Assembly (NCBI GenBank): GCA_023511485.1
Contig: JAIMBH010000022.1
Location: 1-40,067 of the forward strand
Length of the DNA stretch: 40,067 bases
Reading direction: 5' to 3'
Source: Bacillota bacterium
Lineage (GTDB): Bacteria > Actinomycetota > Aquicultoria > Aquicultorales > Aquicultoraceae
Numbering within the stretch: position 1 is the first letter of the stretch; each line of letters begins with the position of its first letter. This document shows, one piece after another, positions 9,001 to 15,244 of this stretch. Under the pieces are notes generated by a model, which was given only the letters and a program-made list of their open reading frames with translations, ran no database searches and was not told the origin of the DNA. The translations under genes were made by a program, and so were the position numbers.

Positions 9001-11529
9001 GGAAACACAACCAAATATACCTATGACGGCGAAGAAAACTTAACCTCTGTAACTGATCCCATGGGTCAGGTGACTACCTACACCTATGACGCCAATGATA
9101 ATCTCGCAAGCATTACCGATTCCTTAGGAAACACAACCAAATACACCTATGATCCAAACGGCCAATTGACAAGCATGACCAATGCAAATGGGCAGACCAC
9201 AACTTATACCTATGACAAAGCCGGCAAGCTCACGCAGATTACTTATCCAGATGGCTCAACGGTTGAATATACATACAATGCCGCAGGAGATATGGTATCA
9301 AAGGTCGATTCCTCCGGCACCACAAGCTACTCTTACGATGCGGCCGGCAAACTCACCAGCCAGACAGAGCCCGATGGAACAAAGGTTGAGTATACCTACA
9401 ACGGGGCAGGCGACATGGTGGCTAAGAAAGTAAATGGTGAGAGTTCTAACTACTCCTATGATGAGAGCGGGCGCATATCCTCTATGACAATTAGTGGCGG
9501 CACCATCTACTTTACCTACGACAAGGCCGGTAACAGAACCTCGATTAAATACCCGGACGGCACAACAACTGCTATGGAGTACGATGCGGCAGGGCGCCTC
9601 GCAAAGATAGAGACGACCAACCCATCCGGCACAGCCCTCTCATCTACTACCTACACCTATGACAGGCAGGGCAATCGCATAGAGATAACTAATGAGAAAG
9701 GTACCCACAAGTACACTTACGACAAGGCAGGCCAATTAACTTCTGCCACCTACCCTGATGGCAGGAGCGTCTCTTATACCTACGACAAGGCAGGAAACAG
9801 AACGAGCCTAGACGTAACTGTTGCGTTTAACGGAGTTGCCCCAAATGGCAAGAAGAAGGGCATAGAGGAGATTGTCCAAGATGTAGTTGCAAGCGGCAAA
9901 GTTAGCGGAAACAAGAGCGGTTTAAGAGAGACTATTCAAGCGGTTCTCTTAGGCACATATACTGACGGCAACAAGAGCGGCATCAAAGAGACGATTCTTG
10001 CAAGCGTAAATGGATACACGGTAAGTATTGCAACCTACGCTTACAACGAGGCAAGCCAACTAGTAAGAGCCGAATACCCGATTCTGCCCGTAGTATATGA
10101 GTATACCTACGACAAGTCCGGCAACATGGTATCAGATGGGCAGAAGGCCTACTCATACGACTCAGAAGGCCGCCTCACAAGCATAAAAGACAAAACCAAG
10201 ACGATTACCTATACCTACGACGAGAAGGGCTTTAGAAAATCCATATCAGTAAACGGCAAGAAGAGCTTCTTCCACTACGTGGGAGAAAGACTTGCCTACG
10301 AGACAGATGCCTCGGGTGCAACCACCAAGAGCTTTGCCTATGACGATGAGGGAAGAGCTGTATCCTTTACCTATTCTGGAGAGACTTACTACTACATAAC
10401 AGATGGGCAGGCAAGTGTCATAGGGCTGATCGACTCATCTGGAAACCAGATAGTCACATACTCCTACGATGCCTTTGGAAACTTGGCCGATATAGAGGGA
10501 GATGTTGGTCTAGCAAAAGCCAACCCGCTAAGATACGCAGGCTACTATTTCGACGAGGATGCTAGCCTATATTATCTTGTCAGCCGCTACTATGACCCAT
10601 CTATCGGAAGGTTTATCTCAAAAGACAGTGAGCAAGCTGACCCAGTTGATCCTGCAACCATAAATCCGTATACCTACTGTGCAAACAACCCAGTAAACTA
10701 CTTTGACCCAGATGGAAAAAGATACAAATCCTACCACAAGAAGCAAGCTAAAGAATTCTTTGGAATCAAAAACATGCGCCCCGGGGCAAGCACGAGGGTA
10801 AAGTCAAGCAAGAGCACTAAGGCAAAGGGAGAGTTTCATAGCGCAGTATCAAGCCTGTTAAAGAAAAAGGTCACTTACTTTAATGTGGGCAGCCAAAAAG
10901 TAAAGGTGACCAAATACGGCAGCCGGTACATGAAGGCCTCAAGCAGGGGTGAAAAACCCAGGCTCTCAAAGAAGGAAAGCAGCAAGAAGACGAAGTATAC
11001 TAGGGCAAAGAGCAGAGATATAAAGAGCTTAAATAAGGATATTAGGAAGAATAGGGTTAGGGTTAAAGGACAAGTTTCAAGGGGTGCTAAAAGAATGGCT
11101 GTAGCCAATAAAGATGAAGTAGGTTTCGAGGAAGGCTACGATGAATTTAAGAAACCAAAGAAACCAAGCACATTAGATGAAATCAAAGATTTCTTCACTG
11201 GAGTAGCAAGGTTTGTTTCACTGCCTACTGATCTTATCTATAGAATTGGATGGACTGCTTGGATGAGTGAGAATTATAAGCCTGCAGACCTTGATAAAGC
11301 ATGCTGGGAATACTATAAATGGGTCAGAGATGGAAAGACACAGGAAGCAAGGGATTTAAGGACTGATGTGCAAGATGCCTTAATGCGTGCTGGCTATCCT
11401 GTGACTGAAGATCCCAGCACTTGGGGTTCGATAAAAAAGGAGGAGAAGATACGAATTGTCCAGCTTTATTCAAGGGAATGGAATAAGAGAAAAGCTTACT
11501 GGGTGTCGAAGGTGGCAGGTAAATCATGA
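3031..11529 (+). CDS. Secreted YD/RHS-repeat polymorphic-toxin-type protein (WapA-like)
   Basis: The GTG start has AAGGAGTGG ten bases upstream. Residues 1-40 form a signal peptide (basic KRFKF, hydrophobic core, A-x-A sites). Residues 90-310 resemble the N-terminal part of Firmicute WapA-like proteins. A DNRLRE domain follows (about 322-485), then five Ig-like units, each opening with a D-x-x-x-P motif (485-960). A DUF6531-like segment lies near 979 and about sixty YD repeats of roughly 21 residues follow. The RHS core (RYAGYYFDEDASLYYLVSRY) begins near 2498 and ends at YFDPDG (2557-2562). The final 270 residues differ in character: 2563-2715 are very rich in Lys/Arg/Ser, and the end is helical and Trp-rich. 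In the family, the shell carries a C-terminal toxin to neighbouring cells. The tail here matches no toxin I recognise, and I see no catalytic motif. The next gene overlaps the stop codon. Confidence 0.93.
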   Translation: MLRLSRAKRFKFLVILVLLVTFLNLGLPLNAFAAQAAYAEQQRSIGSEESPGFFATVLDGIANFFSSVGKAIKGLGKSITNFVTSIGKDKNAPDIPEKTLNSKTTNLGNGKYRTEVYSEPIHFKNSDGELQDIDNSLVESKKEGFAFENKANSFKVFFAENTISNNLVRVVSGKHTVEWKLLDVNNVKGVEKGSSITYSGVFAGVDIKYTVENTKVKEDIVLHNANTPTSFRFELGLKNLYYIQEKGGSISFYDQVTKEKIWLIEKPFMYDANGEESQDITVSIKDFKGKSYLTLAADRDWLKSKDRKYPVILDPTIHPGASDGRDTFVSSRYPNTDYKASSYLRAGYISSYGTTISFLWFSAIDDLAHGNNVTVENATLSLTNTYGTGGPVAAHRVYDYWANRYNTSYTVTWNQRPGYDPNAAAYEYYAPWDGEFKFNITNLVQGWLRGSYPNYGIALDSSGGYRRYYSSDSGSSGRPKLEIDYWIDTTPPDIYLNYPDNDIVSGASNIEVYTEDDSGVSWVSCYVGGRYVGGGGGSISVPWNTKAFSDGTYTVYIQASDIYGHVSSTQGTVIIDNNAPQVSITSPVSGSTLTNSVPINISASDAGAGVAYIDLYINDELVDTLYGAPYTYNWQTTEFPAGLYTIKAEAFDGAGRKAVSSLVDIKLDHDGPSIQIVSPAAGEYICGVVPVQFEAFDDLGVVQAKLYVDGFPQGAKDYALFFDPEFLRIDSFDLDTTKLIEGKHNLSVVVKDIFGRESIAEIQITVDNTDPTGDITYPGNAQAVRQIVPIEVLAGDTLSGIDKVEYYVDNNLSETLYDAPYIYEWDTKSVEDGNHTLLTKIYDFAGNVISRQVTVSVDNTAPIPAINAPVSGAVLQGLALISGFAADNLVLDKIRLKVEKLGGGYEKDFAATSAGSGSWIWDTSMVRDGEYTLMLDASDTAGNTAVAKINVIVKNIPDELGVKGFLTYHNQQMTYFDTWVNAKSGNLTLKRTDLDIAGRLPTSVTRTYNSQAKGLESLGYGWHLNVGAYLSEYASGNIEILDASGTKLLFTKRSDGTFAAPAGIYDTLTKNSDGMTTTYTLTYQNKIKDIFDYDGSLIRTEDLNGNYIAYDYDERGRLAAIVDDAGRTYSFAYQADGLIESITDPAGQKIVYAYNDRLDLVQVTDQAGNISTYTYDDNHNLISFTDGTFDASGNPNKSRFEYADGKVVSFIDPLGNKTTYSYDSANRQMVVADALGHKTTYTYNEAGNPVFIVDPLGAKTSFEFENNNLIATIDAKGGKASYVYDSAGNMVETVDTLGRITLYAYDINNKPITITYPDNTTTRYVYDEAGNLLQETDALGKTTTYTYDEYGNRTSTTDALGATTIYTYDEAGNVTSATDSKGSTTTFSYDVLGQLTTIEDPLGNTTSYDYDALGNRTSVTDANGATTTYTYDANGQVVKEIDALGATTTYTYDGNGNVASSTDDQGNTIAFAYDAAGNKVSETDPLGNTTVYQYDAAGNVTKTTDPEGRTTVLSYDSLGQVESVSTPEGAKTGYNYDSEGNLIAQTDPNGGTTSYTYDKNNQVTETKDPLGYLAKFEYDANGNITKTTDFNGASSTSVYDAAGNVVAITDATGASTSYVYDATGNLVSITDPRGNKTEYTYDALGRVTAETDPLGNTERYEFDGVGNLIAQTDAMGNKSSYTYDANGNLTKETDPYGNSTSFVYDSLGNLTAEVDPEGNKTTYTYDANGQLTSETDGEGNTDKYTYSASGDLTSETNSRGLTTSYTYDSQGNVLSVTDPLGNTEKYTYDGMGNMTSEVDGLGNKTTYGYDKGGNLLSEIDPLGAITKYTYDAAGEVLSETDALGNTTTYEYDANGNITKETDQLGNSTTYAYDPMGNVTKEVDPLGRTISREYDAAGNMVSETNALGETTRYSYDGNGNVKQEIDPQGNIITYSYDANDNIKSETDALGNTTAFTYDGNGNIISATDPSGLVTTYTYDANDNLTSVTDPSGNTTKYTYDGEENLTSVTDPMGQVTTYTYDANDNLASITDSLGNTTKYTYDPNGQLTSMTNANGQTTTYTYDKAGKLTQITYPDGSTVEYTYNAAGDMVSKVDSSGTTSYSYDAAGKLTSQTEPDGTKVEYTYNGAGDMVAKKVNGESSNYSYDESGRISSMTISGGTIYFTYDKAGNRTSIKYPDGTTTAMEYDAAGRLAKIETTNPSGTALSSTTYTYDRQGNRIEITNEKGTHKYTYDKAGQLTSATYPDGRSVSYTYDKAGNRTSLDVTVAFNGVAPNGKKKGIEEIVQDVVASGKVSGNKSGLRETIQAVLLGTYTDGNKSGIKETILASVNGYTVSIATYAYNEASQLVRAEYPILPVVYEYTYDKSGNMVSDGQKAYSYDSEGRLTSIKDKTKTITYTYDEKGFRKSISVNGKKSFFHYVGERLAYETDASGATTKSFAYDDEGRAVSFTYSGETYYYITDGQASVIGLIDSSGNQIVTYSYDAFGNLADIEGDVGLAKANPLRYAGYYFDEDASLYYLVSRYYDPSIGRFISKDSEQADPVDPATINPYTYCANNPVNYFDPDGKRYKSYHKKQAKEFFGIKNMRPGASTRVKSSKSTKAKGEFHSAVSSLLKKKVTYFNVGSQKVKVTKYGSRYMKASSRGEKPRLSKKESSKKTKYTRAKSRDIKSLNKDIRKNRVRVKGQVSRGAKRMAVANKDEVGFEEGYDEFKKPKKPSTLDEIKDFFTGVARFVSLPTDLIYRIGWTAWMSENYKPADLDKACWEYYKWVRDGKTQEARDLRTDVQDALMRAGYPVTEDPSTWGSIKKEEKIRIVQLYSREWNKRKAYWVSKVAGKS
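6045..10500 (+). repeat. YD-repeat array, about 63-bp DNA period
   Basis: Coding repeats of about 21 residues, of the form G-N-x-T-x-Y-x-Y-D-x-x-G-N-x-x-x-x-T-D-x-x, recur through the shell region of the RHS protein. They are regular at the DNA level too, with near-repeats of ACCTACGAT and GGCAACGGCAAC-like strings. The array is interrupted once, at about 9841-10029, by an unrelated three-fold repeat. Such arrays form the beta-strand cocoon of RHS proteins. Confidence 0.85.
9841..10029 (+). repeat. Three-fold 20-residue repeat inserted in the YD array
   Basis: Residues about 2271-2333 of the RHS protein contain three consecutive units. They start NGKKKGIEEIVQ, GNKSGLRETIQA and GNKSGIKETILA, with consensus G-x-K-x-G-[IL]-x-E-x-I and a period of 20-22 residues. 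They break the YD rhythm between KAGNRTSLDV and YAYNEASQLV. I do not recognise the motif as a named domain. Confidence 0.75.
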
Positions 11530-12056
11530 TAATTAGTAGGGTATTTAGCAGGAAGAGAACGTTAATAAGAGCATCTTTAGAGGGGCTTGCTATAACCTAT
11601 ATATTCTATTTTATTGCTAATGCGCCCTCTGCAATTCACTCCTACCTTGAAATGCTGCCGAACGCATCAATGAGAGATCTCATTTTCAGCCTAGAACTTG
11701 TCTTCTCGTTCGGTAAGGCAAGTTTTAATAATCCAGCTCTAAATATACTATTTCATTGTTCTTTATCACTCGCATTTTTCTTATACGTGAAGTTGACCAC
11801 GCACGATGTAACTTTTAAGCAAGGCCTAAAGGCAGCATTGCTGTTATTTCTAGCAAAGTTGATTTCAATTGAGGTTGCGCCACCCGTAGGTATTGGTGTG
11901 TTGTGGTCTTCGCCGCTATCTGAAAGTCTAAGTTCAATTTTGGAATGGGCGATTATTATTATACCACCGAACCTAGTTGTTGATTTCCTAATAATAAATT
12001 ATATATCAACATTAGTTTTAGCTCATATGCGGAAAAGAACTCAACCGATAGCTTGA
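11526..12056 (+). CDS. Small polytopic membrane protein, candidate immunity to the RHS tail
   Basis: The ATG overlaps the RHS stop codon as ATGA, so the two are very probably translated together. The 176-residue product has a basic N-terminus (RVFSRKRTLIR) and four likely membrane segments, near residues 17-38, 66-90, 100-128 and 137-166, ending in a basic tail (MRKRTQPIA). No enzymatic motif is seen. The family is unknown to me. In polymorphic toxin loci the immunity gene follows the toxin directly, so position argues for an immunity role. A membrane-protein partner would fit a toxin that acts at or in the membrane. The local sequence is more AT-rich than the RHS shell, as expected for an exchanged toxin/immunity cassette. 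An accessory for export or anchoring is the alternative. Confidence 0.6.
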   Translation: MIISRVFSRKRTLIRASLEGLAITYIFYFIANAPSAIHSYLEMLPNASMRDLIFSLELVFSFGKASFNNPALNILFHCSLSLAFFLYVKLTTHDVTFKQGLKAALLLFLAKLISIEVAPPVGIGVLWSSPLSESLSSILEWAIIIIPPNLVVDFLIINYISTLVLAHMRKRTQPIA

Positions 12057-12129
12057 TTAATAAAAATATTAAGGGGGTGTCTGCGCTGCGCCCCAAAAGT
12101 TAAACCAATAGGAAGGATTCCTAAGGTGA

Positions 12130-12363
12130 ATGGCGGTATTACACTGTCGCTACTGCAAGCTCTCGCTTGATGAACTCATCCGGCGCAAGGAGAAGAGTAG
12201 CAATTGGGCTCACTACAAAGTAAAAGACGAAGATAAAATATACGATCTCTACGATGAGCTAGACCATGGCGCAGGTCACTCTACAACCAACAGAATAGGT
12301 GATAAGGTAAAATTTACCTATCATAATAACGTCTTAGGTTTTATGAAGCGGGTTGACGAATAG
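12130..12363 (+). CDS. Hypothetical 77-residue protein
   Basis: The reading frame starts with ATG and has GGAAGG thirteen bases upstream, a rather distant ribosome site. The product is soluble and polar, starting with an HCRYCK pair of cysteines and containing DELDHGAGHSTTNRIGDKVKF. I do not recognise a family. It sits 73 bases after the candidate immunity gene, in the area where RHS loci often keep orphan tail or immunity pieces. It could be such a remnant, a second small immunity protein, or an unexpressed frame. Confidence 0.4.
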   Translation: MAVLHCRYCKLSLDELIRRKEKSSNWAHYKVKDEDKIYDLYDELDHGAGHSTTNRIGDKVKFTYHNNVLGFMKRVDE

Positions 12364-12513
12364 GCAAAAGCAGAGTACCAAGGGGGCGTCAGACTGTAAA
12401 ATGTGTAAAGTGTAAAATGGGGCGTTGCTCAGCAACTACAATAGCATATATAAACATTAGCACATATATGCAAACTGTTGATATTTCTTCTACCTATCGC
12501 TTAAGCTTTACCC

Positions 12514-12684
12514 ATGCCAAGGCAGCCCAGACTAGATATCCCAGGACTCATCTATCACGTAATCTTTCGAGGGATAGAAGGAAAAGAGATATTCAAGGGC
12601 GAGAAGGATTACAAATCCTTTCTTGATAGGCTCTCCTCTTTAGCTGGGGGCGCGGCGCGCGCTTCTTATGATTGCGACCGCTAA
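12514..12684 (+). pseudogene. Truncated REP-associated (IS200-like, Y1) transposase
   Basis: The frame from ATG 12514 begins MPRQPRLDIPGLIYHVIFRG and continues through KEIFKGEKDYKSFLDRL, the characteristic N-terminus of the RAYT/Y1 transposase family. Here the conserved His-containing IYHV strand and FRG turn come just before the D-Y-x-x-F-L-x-x-L helix. After about 46 codons the match stops at a GC-rich GGCGCGGCGCGC string and the frame closes at 12684. Intact members have roughly 180-300 residues with an HxH motif and a catalytic Tyr, all missing here. It is a dead 5' fragment. Confidence 0.75.
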
Positions 12685-12814
12685 ATTTATGCCATTATCA
12701 GCTTAGCGAGTGGCAAATTGATGGTACGAGACCTATTCTAGCTAATTCAAATTAGGTAGAAAAGTTTAAAATTAGGTAGAAGATAAGAAGGTATGTACAT
12801 TATGGCAAATTATT

Positions 12815-12943
12815 TTAATTTGGATTGGCGTTTATTTTTATCGTGGTCGGCAGAAGAGACTTAGCCTGCTATGCTTAGGGATGTTGCCTTATAAGTACTC
12901 GCCATAATTATACCAGAGGATCATACCAGAGGAGCCGAAGTAG
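12815..12943 (+). pseudogene. Decayed 3' end of a PspC-type gene
   Basis: The last bases read ATC ATA CCA GAG GAG CCG AAG TAG, encoding IIPEEPK-stop, the same C-terminus and the same codons as the PspC gene that ends at 15934. Just before, CGCCATAATTATACCAGAGGA repeats the motif in another frame. Further upstream ILIWIGVYFYRGR resembles a DUF5668-type membrane strand of the module proteins. No open frame links these pieces. I read it as the remains of an earlier module copy. Confidence 0.5.
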
Positions 12944-13125
12944 GCATTTATTTAAGCTCCACTTACTGTTTGCAGTTGTCTGTTTATGCTAGTATTGGCT
13001 TTAAGGGCAAACTGTAAAGCATATAGTCCATACTAGTATTTACAACCGATTTTTTATGCTAATATTAGGCGTATAAATAGGAAACTACGACATAGTATTT
13101 GCAGTTTAACCGGAGCAGGTAAGGG
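12921..13125 (+). repeat. 205-bp direct repeat, copy 1 (toastrack module leader)
   Basis: This segment matches 15912-16114 with only two substitutions and two single-base indels. It starts inside a PspC C-terminal coding string (IIPEEPK-stop) and ends in the purine-rich GGAGCAGGTAAGGG that serves as a ribosome site. It contains four TAGTATT/TAATATT motifs and two TTTGCAGTT strings, so it is probably the regulatory leader of the downstream three-gene module. Confidence 0.9.
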
Positions 13126-13181
13126 AACATAATCTTCAGTTTTTTTGTTTGCAGTACGGCTCTGCGACTGAAGCGGAAGGC

Positions 13182-13991
13182 ATGAATTTTTTCGGGGGAT
13201 TTTTAGGAATCTTAATCGCGCTTTTTCTTATCGTCTTTGGCGTTCTTCTTCTGCTGTCTAACTTAGGCATCATCGCTATAAGCCCCGGTGAGATCTTTTC
13301 CATTACCTGGCCGCTTATATTGATCCTGCTTGGTCTCTACATTATCTGGCGGCACATCTACCCGATGTCCCGACCGGGTGCCGTAAGTCTCTCAGAGAGT
13401 TTGGGTGGGGCCGCAAAGGCGGATATAACGCTTAACTTTGGTGCCGGTGAGCTTACGATAGGTCCGCTTATCAGTGAAGATAAGTTGTTGGAGGGAAAAT
13501 TTCTTGTAAAACCGGATAAGACCGTTCGTAAATTAGGTTATACGCTTGAAGTCAAGTTGCAGCGGACTCAATGGGTATACCGGCCGTTTATGTTCCGTGC
13601 AGGGGATAATTGGCAGGTTAACCTTTCAACTAAAACCCCGCTTGTCCTGAGAGTAAACGCGGGCGCGGCTCGTGCGCTCATCGATTTAACGGAGAACCTG
13701 GTCGAGCTGGTAGAGTTGAGTACTGGAGCAAGCGATGTTACGCTTCATCTGCCGAAGGCATCCGGTTTTACCCGGGTGGTAATCAAGGGTGGGGCGACTG
13801 ATGTGAAAGTCGAGATACCCGCAGGAGTCGCCGCACGGATAAGCTCGACCCAGGCGCTTAGCTCTCTAAATATTGATGAAGAGCGGTTTCCTGGGAGCGG
13901 GACTATGCATGTCTCACCGGATTACGAGACCGCAAAAAATCGAGTAGATATCGAAATTAGTACAGGTGTTTCGAGTATAACGGTGAGGTAA
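13182..13991 (+). CDS. LiaF/toastrack-type envelope protein, module 1 gene A
   Basis: The 269-residue protein opens with two closely spaced membrane segments (residues about 4-25 and 31-52) of the DUF5668/LiaI-LiaF type (VLLLLSNLGI, WPLILILLGLYIIW). A beta-rich domain of repeated short strands follows, with NFGAGELTIG, VNAGAARALIDL, LSTGASDVTLHL, KGGATDVKVEI and STGVSSITV. This is the toastrack fold of LiaF and PspC-associated proteins. I chose ATG 13182 over the upstream TTG 13149 because GGAAGG precedes it and because it aligns with the start of the paralogue at 16123. Family members act at the cell membrane in envelope-stress sensing. The protein is a paralogue of 16123-16932 at roughly half to 60 percent identity by eye. 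Confidence 0.82.
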   Translation: MNFFGGFLGILIALFLIVFGVLLLLSNLGIIAISPGEIFSITWPLILILLGLYIIWRHIYPMSRPGAVSLSESLGGAAKADITLNFGAGELTIGPLISEDKLLEGKFLVKPDKTVRKLGYTLEVKLQRTQWVYRPFMFRAGDNWQVNLSTKTPLVLRVNAGAARALIDLTENLVELVELSTGASDVTLHLPKASGFTRVVIKGGATDVKVEIPAGVAARISSTQALSSLNIDEERFPGSGTMHVSPDYETAKNRVDIEISTGVSSITVR

Positions 13992-14030
13992 AAGTTCGAA
14001 TCATGAATTTCGAATGATGAATTATTAAAT

Positions 14031-14083
14031 GTAGTAGCAGCCCTTTGGAGCCGCTAAATAGCAGGGCTAAAGTCCTGTACTAC
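14031..14083. repeat. REP-like imperfect palindrome
   Basis: The outer arms GTAGTA and TACTAC, with CAG/CTG inside, enclose a second stem AGCCCT/AGGGCT. It lies between genes A and B of module 1, next to a short TTCGAATCATGAA / TTTCGAATGATGAA tandem repeat (13995-14022). The module 2 intergenic region lacks it. Its form resembles extragenic palindromes mobilised by RAYT transposases, and a broken RAYT lies 1.4 kb upstream. Confidence 0.5.
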
Positions 14084-14113
14084 GACTACGGGCCAAGAGC
14101 TAGGAGCTAACAA

Positions 14114-15232
14114 ATGACTGAGGAAGAGCGTGGGGAAGAGCAAAAAAAACAAGAGGCTAGAAAGCGGGGGATGCGGGGTAGCATCATCGTTGGCCTTGTG
14201 CTCGTAATCATAGGCGTGATCTTTCTCTTAAACAACTTTTATCCCAACCTCGGTTTTGCCAGACTTTGGCCGGTACTTATCATCTTTTGGGGACTGGCGG
14301 TCTTTATAAACGGTTTTTTCCCCCCAATCAGTACATCTCGCTTGCTAAGCGGCATCTTTATCGGGACAATCGGCGTTATATTGCTCTACAACACCCTGGG
14401 GATAGTCCCATATACTTTCTGGATAAACATCATAAACCTCTGGCCAGTGCTGCTTATCGCGGCCGGTCTAGCAATCCTTGCAAGCGTGGTCAGAAGCCGC
14501 ATCTTGGCTGCTCTTCCACAGCTCCTTATTATTCTGACGCTGATATTTGCGCTCATCTATCAGGGAACTATTTTTCGCGGGGCTGATGGGAGCGGTTTTA
14601 AGTTTAGCCGCGATATACCTAGCGGCATCACGAAAGGAACGGCCACGGTAGATTTCCCGGTAGGAGAGCTTAACTTAGGTGCGACGGATAAGCTCTATGA
14701 TATCGATGCGCGTGAGTTCGCCACCAAGAGAAGACCTCAGCTTAGCTTTACCAAATCTGGTCCGACCGTCGAGCTTCGAATCGCCCCTAACCCAATCACG
14801 AGTCGATTTGTTGTGGGAAGCAGAGCGCGCAGGTGGAGAGTGCTTCTATCTAGGGATTTGGAATGGACACTTGACGTTGATAACAGCGTTTCTACATGCT
14901 GGCTCGATTTAAGTGACTTGAAGGTGACCAAACTATCTCTTAAGAGTGGCGTTGGAAATAGCACTGTTCGGTTTGGGGATAAGGTAGACGAGGCCAATGC
15001 GGATATAGATGCCGGTGTCTCAGGGATTCGTCTTGAGATGCCAAAGTCAGCCGGTATTAGGGTTAGAACTAATGGGGGACTCTCATCGACCCGCTTTGAA
15101 AACATCGACCTTAGACGGGTCAATACAACAGGTAATGCTGTATATGAGACACCCAACTTCGATAGCGCCGCAAGGAAGATAATAATCGATATCAACTTAG
15201 GGATATCTAGTTTTATAGTCCGGGGATATTAA
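14114..15232 (+). CDS. DUF5668-toastrack envelope protein, module 1 gene B
   Basis: The 372-residue protein has a charged N-terminus (EEERGEEQKKQEARKRG) and then two DUF5668-like pairs of membrane segments (about 22-60 and 72-155) containing the typical LWPVLIIFWGLAVF and LWPVLLIAAGLAIL strands. A toastrack beta domain (about 170-372) has DFPVGELNLGAT, DLKVTKLSLKSGVGN, DAGVSGIRLEMPKS and LGISSFIV motifs. It thus doubles the membrane part relative to gene A. It probably displays the beta domain on one face of the membrane alongside the PspC protein encoded next. Gene C follows within a few bases. Module 2 carries a paralogue at 17001. Confidence 0.82.
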   Translation: MTEEERGEEQKKQEARKRGMRGSIIVGLVLVIIGVIFLLNNFYPNLGFARLWPVLIIFWGLAVFINGFFPPISTSRLLSGIFIGTIGVILLYNTLGIVPYTFWINIINLWPVLLIAAGLAILASVVRSRILAALPQLLIILTLIFALIYQGTIFRGADGSGFKFSRDIPSGITKGTATVDFPVGELNLGATDKLYDIDAREFATKRRPQLSFTKSGPTVELRIAPNPITSRFVVGSRARRWRVLLSRDLEWTLDVDNSVSTCWLDLSDLKVTKLSLKSGVGNSTVRFGDKVDEANADIDAGVSGIRLEMPKSAGIRVRTNGGLSSTRFENIDLRRVNTTGNAVYETPNFDSAARKIIIDINLGISSFIVRGY

Positions 15233-15244
15233 GGGGTGAGAGGG

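Larger units (their letters stand above)
12364..13181. other. Gene-poor scar between the RHS locus and the toastrack modules
   Basis: About 820 bases with no intact gene. In order it holds a run of TGTAAAATG-like direct repeats (about 12396-12420), a truncated transposase frame (12514-12684), a repeated AAATTAGGTAGA string (about 12748 and 12769), a decayed relic of a PspC-type gene end (about 12815-12943) and the first copy of the 205-bp repeat (12921-13125). It ends with a 56-base insertion, absent from the second module, before the ATG at 13182. Confidence 0.65.

Noticed and set aside
6045-10500. Regular 60-odd-base periodicity resembling a CRISPR or minisatellite array
   Set aside because: It is an uninterrupted reading frame of YD repeats; the units vary in sequence and there are no unique spacers between identical repeats.
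12065-12085. GGGG/CCCC stem as terminator after the candidate immunity gene
   Set aside because: The stem GGGGTGT/GCGCCCC is followed by AAAAG, not by T residues, and it relies on two wobble pairs.
12800-12862. Short frame MANYFNLDWRLFLSWSAEET as a small gene
   Set aside because: There is no ribosome site, it has only 20 codons and it lies in decayed DNA.
14737-15195. 152-residue minus-strand open frame
   Set aside because: It is a mirror of the toastrack domain of module 1 gene B, and the same kind of mirror frame occurs at 17699-18127 in the paralogue.
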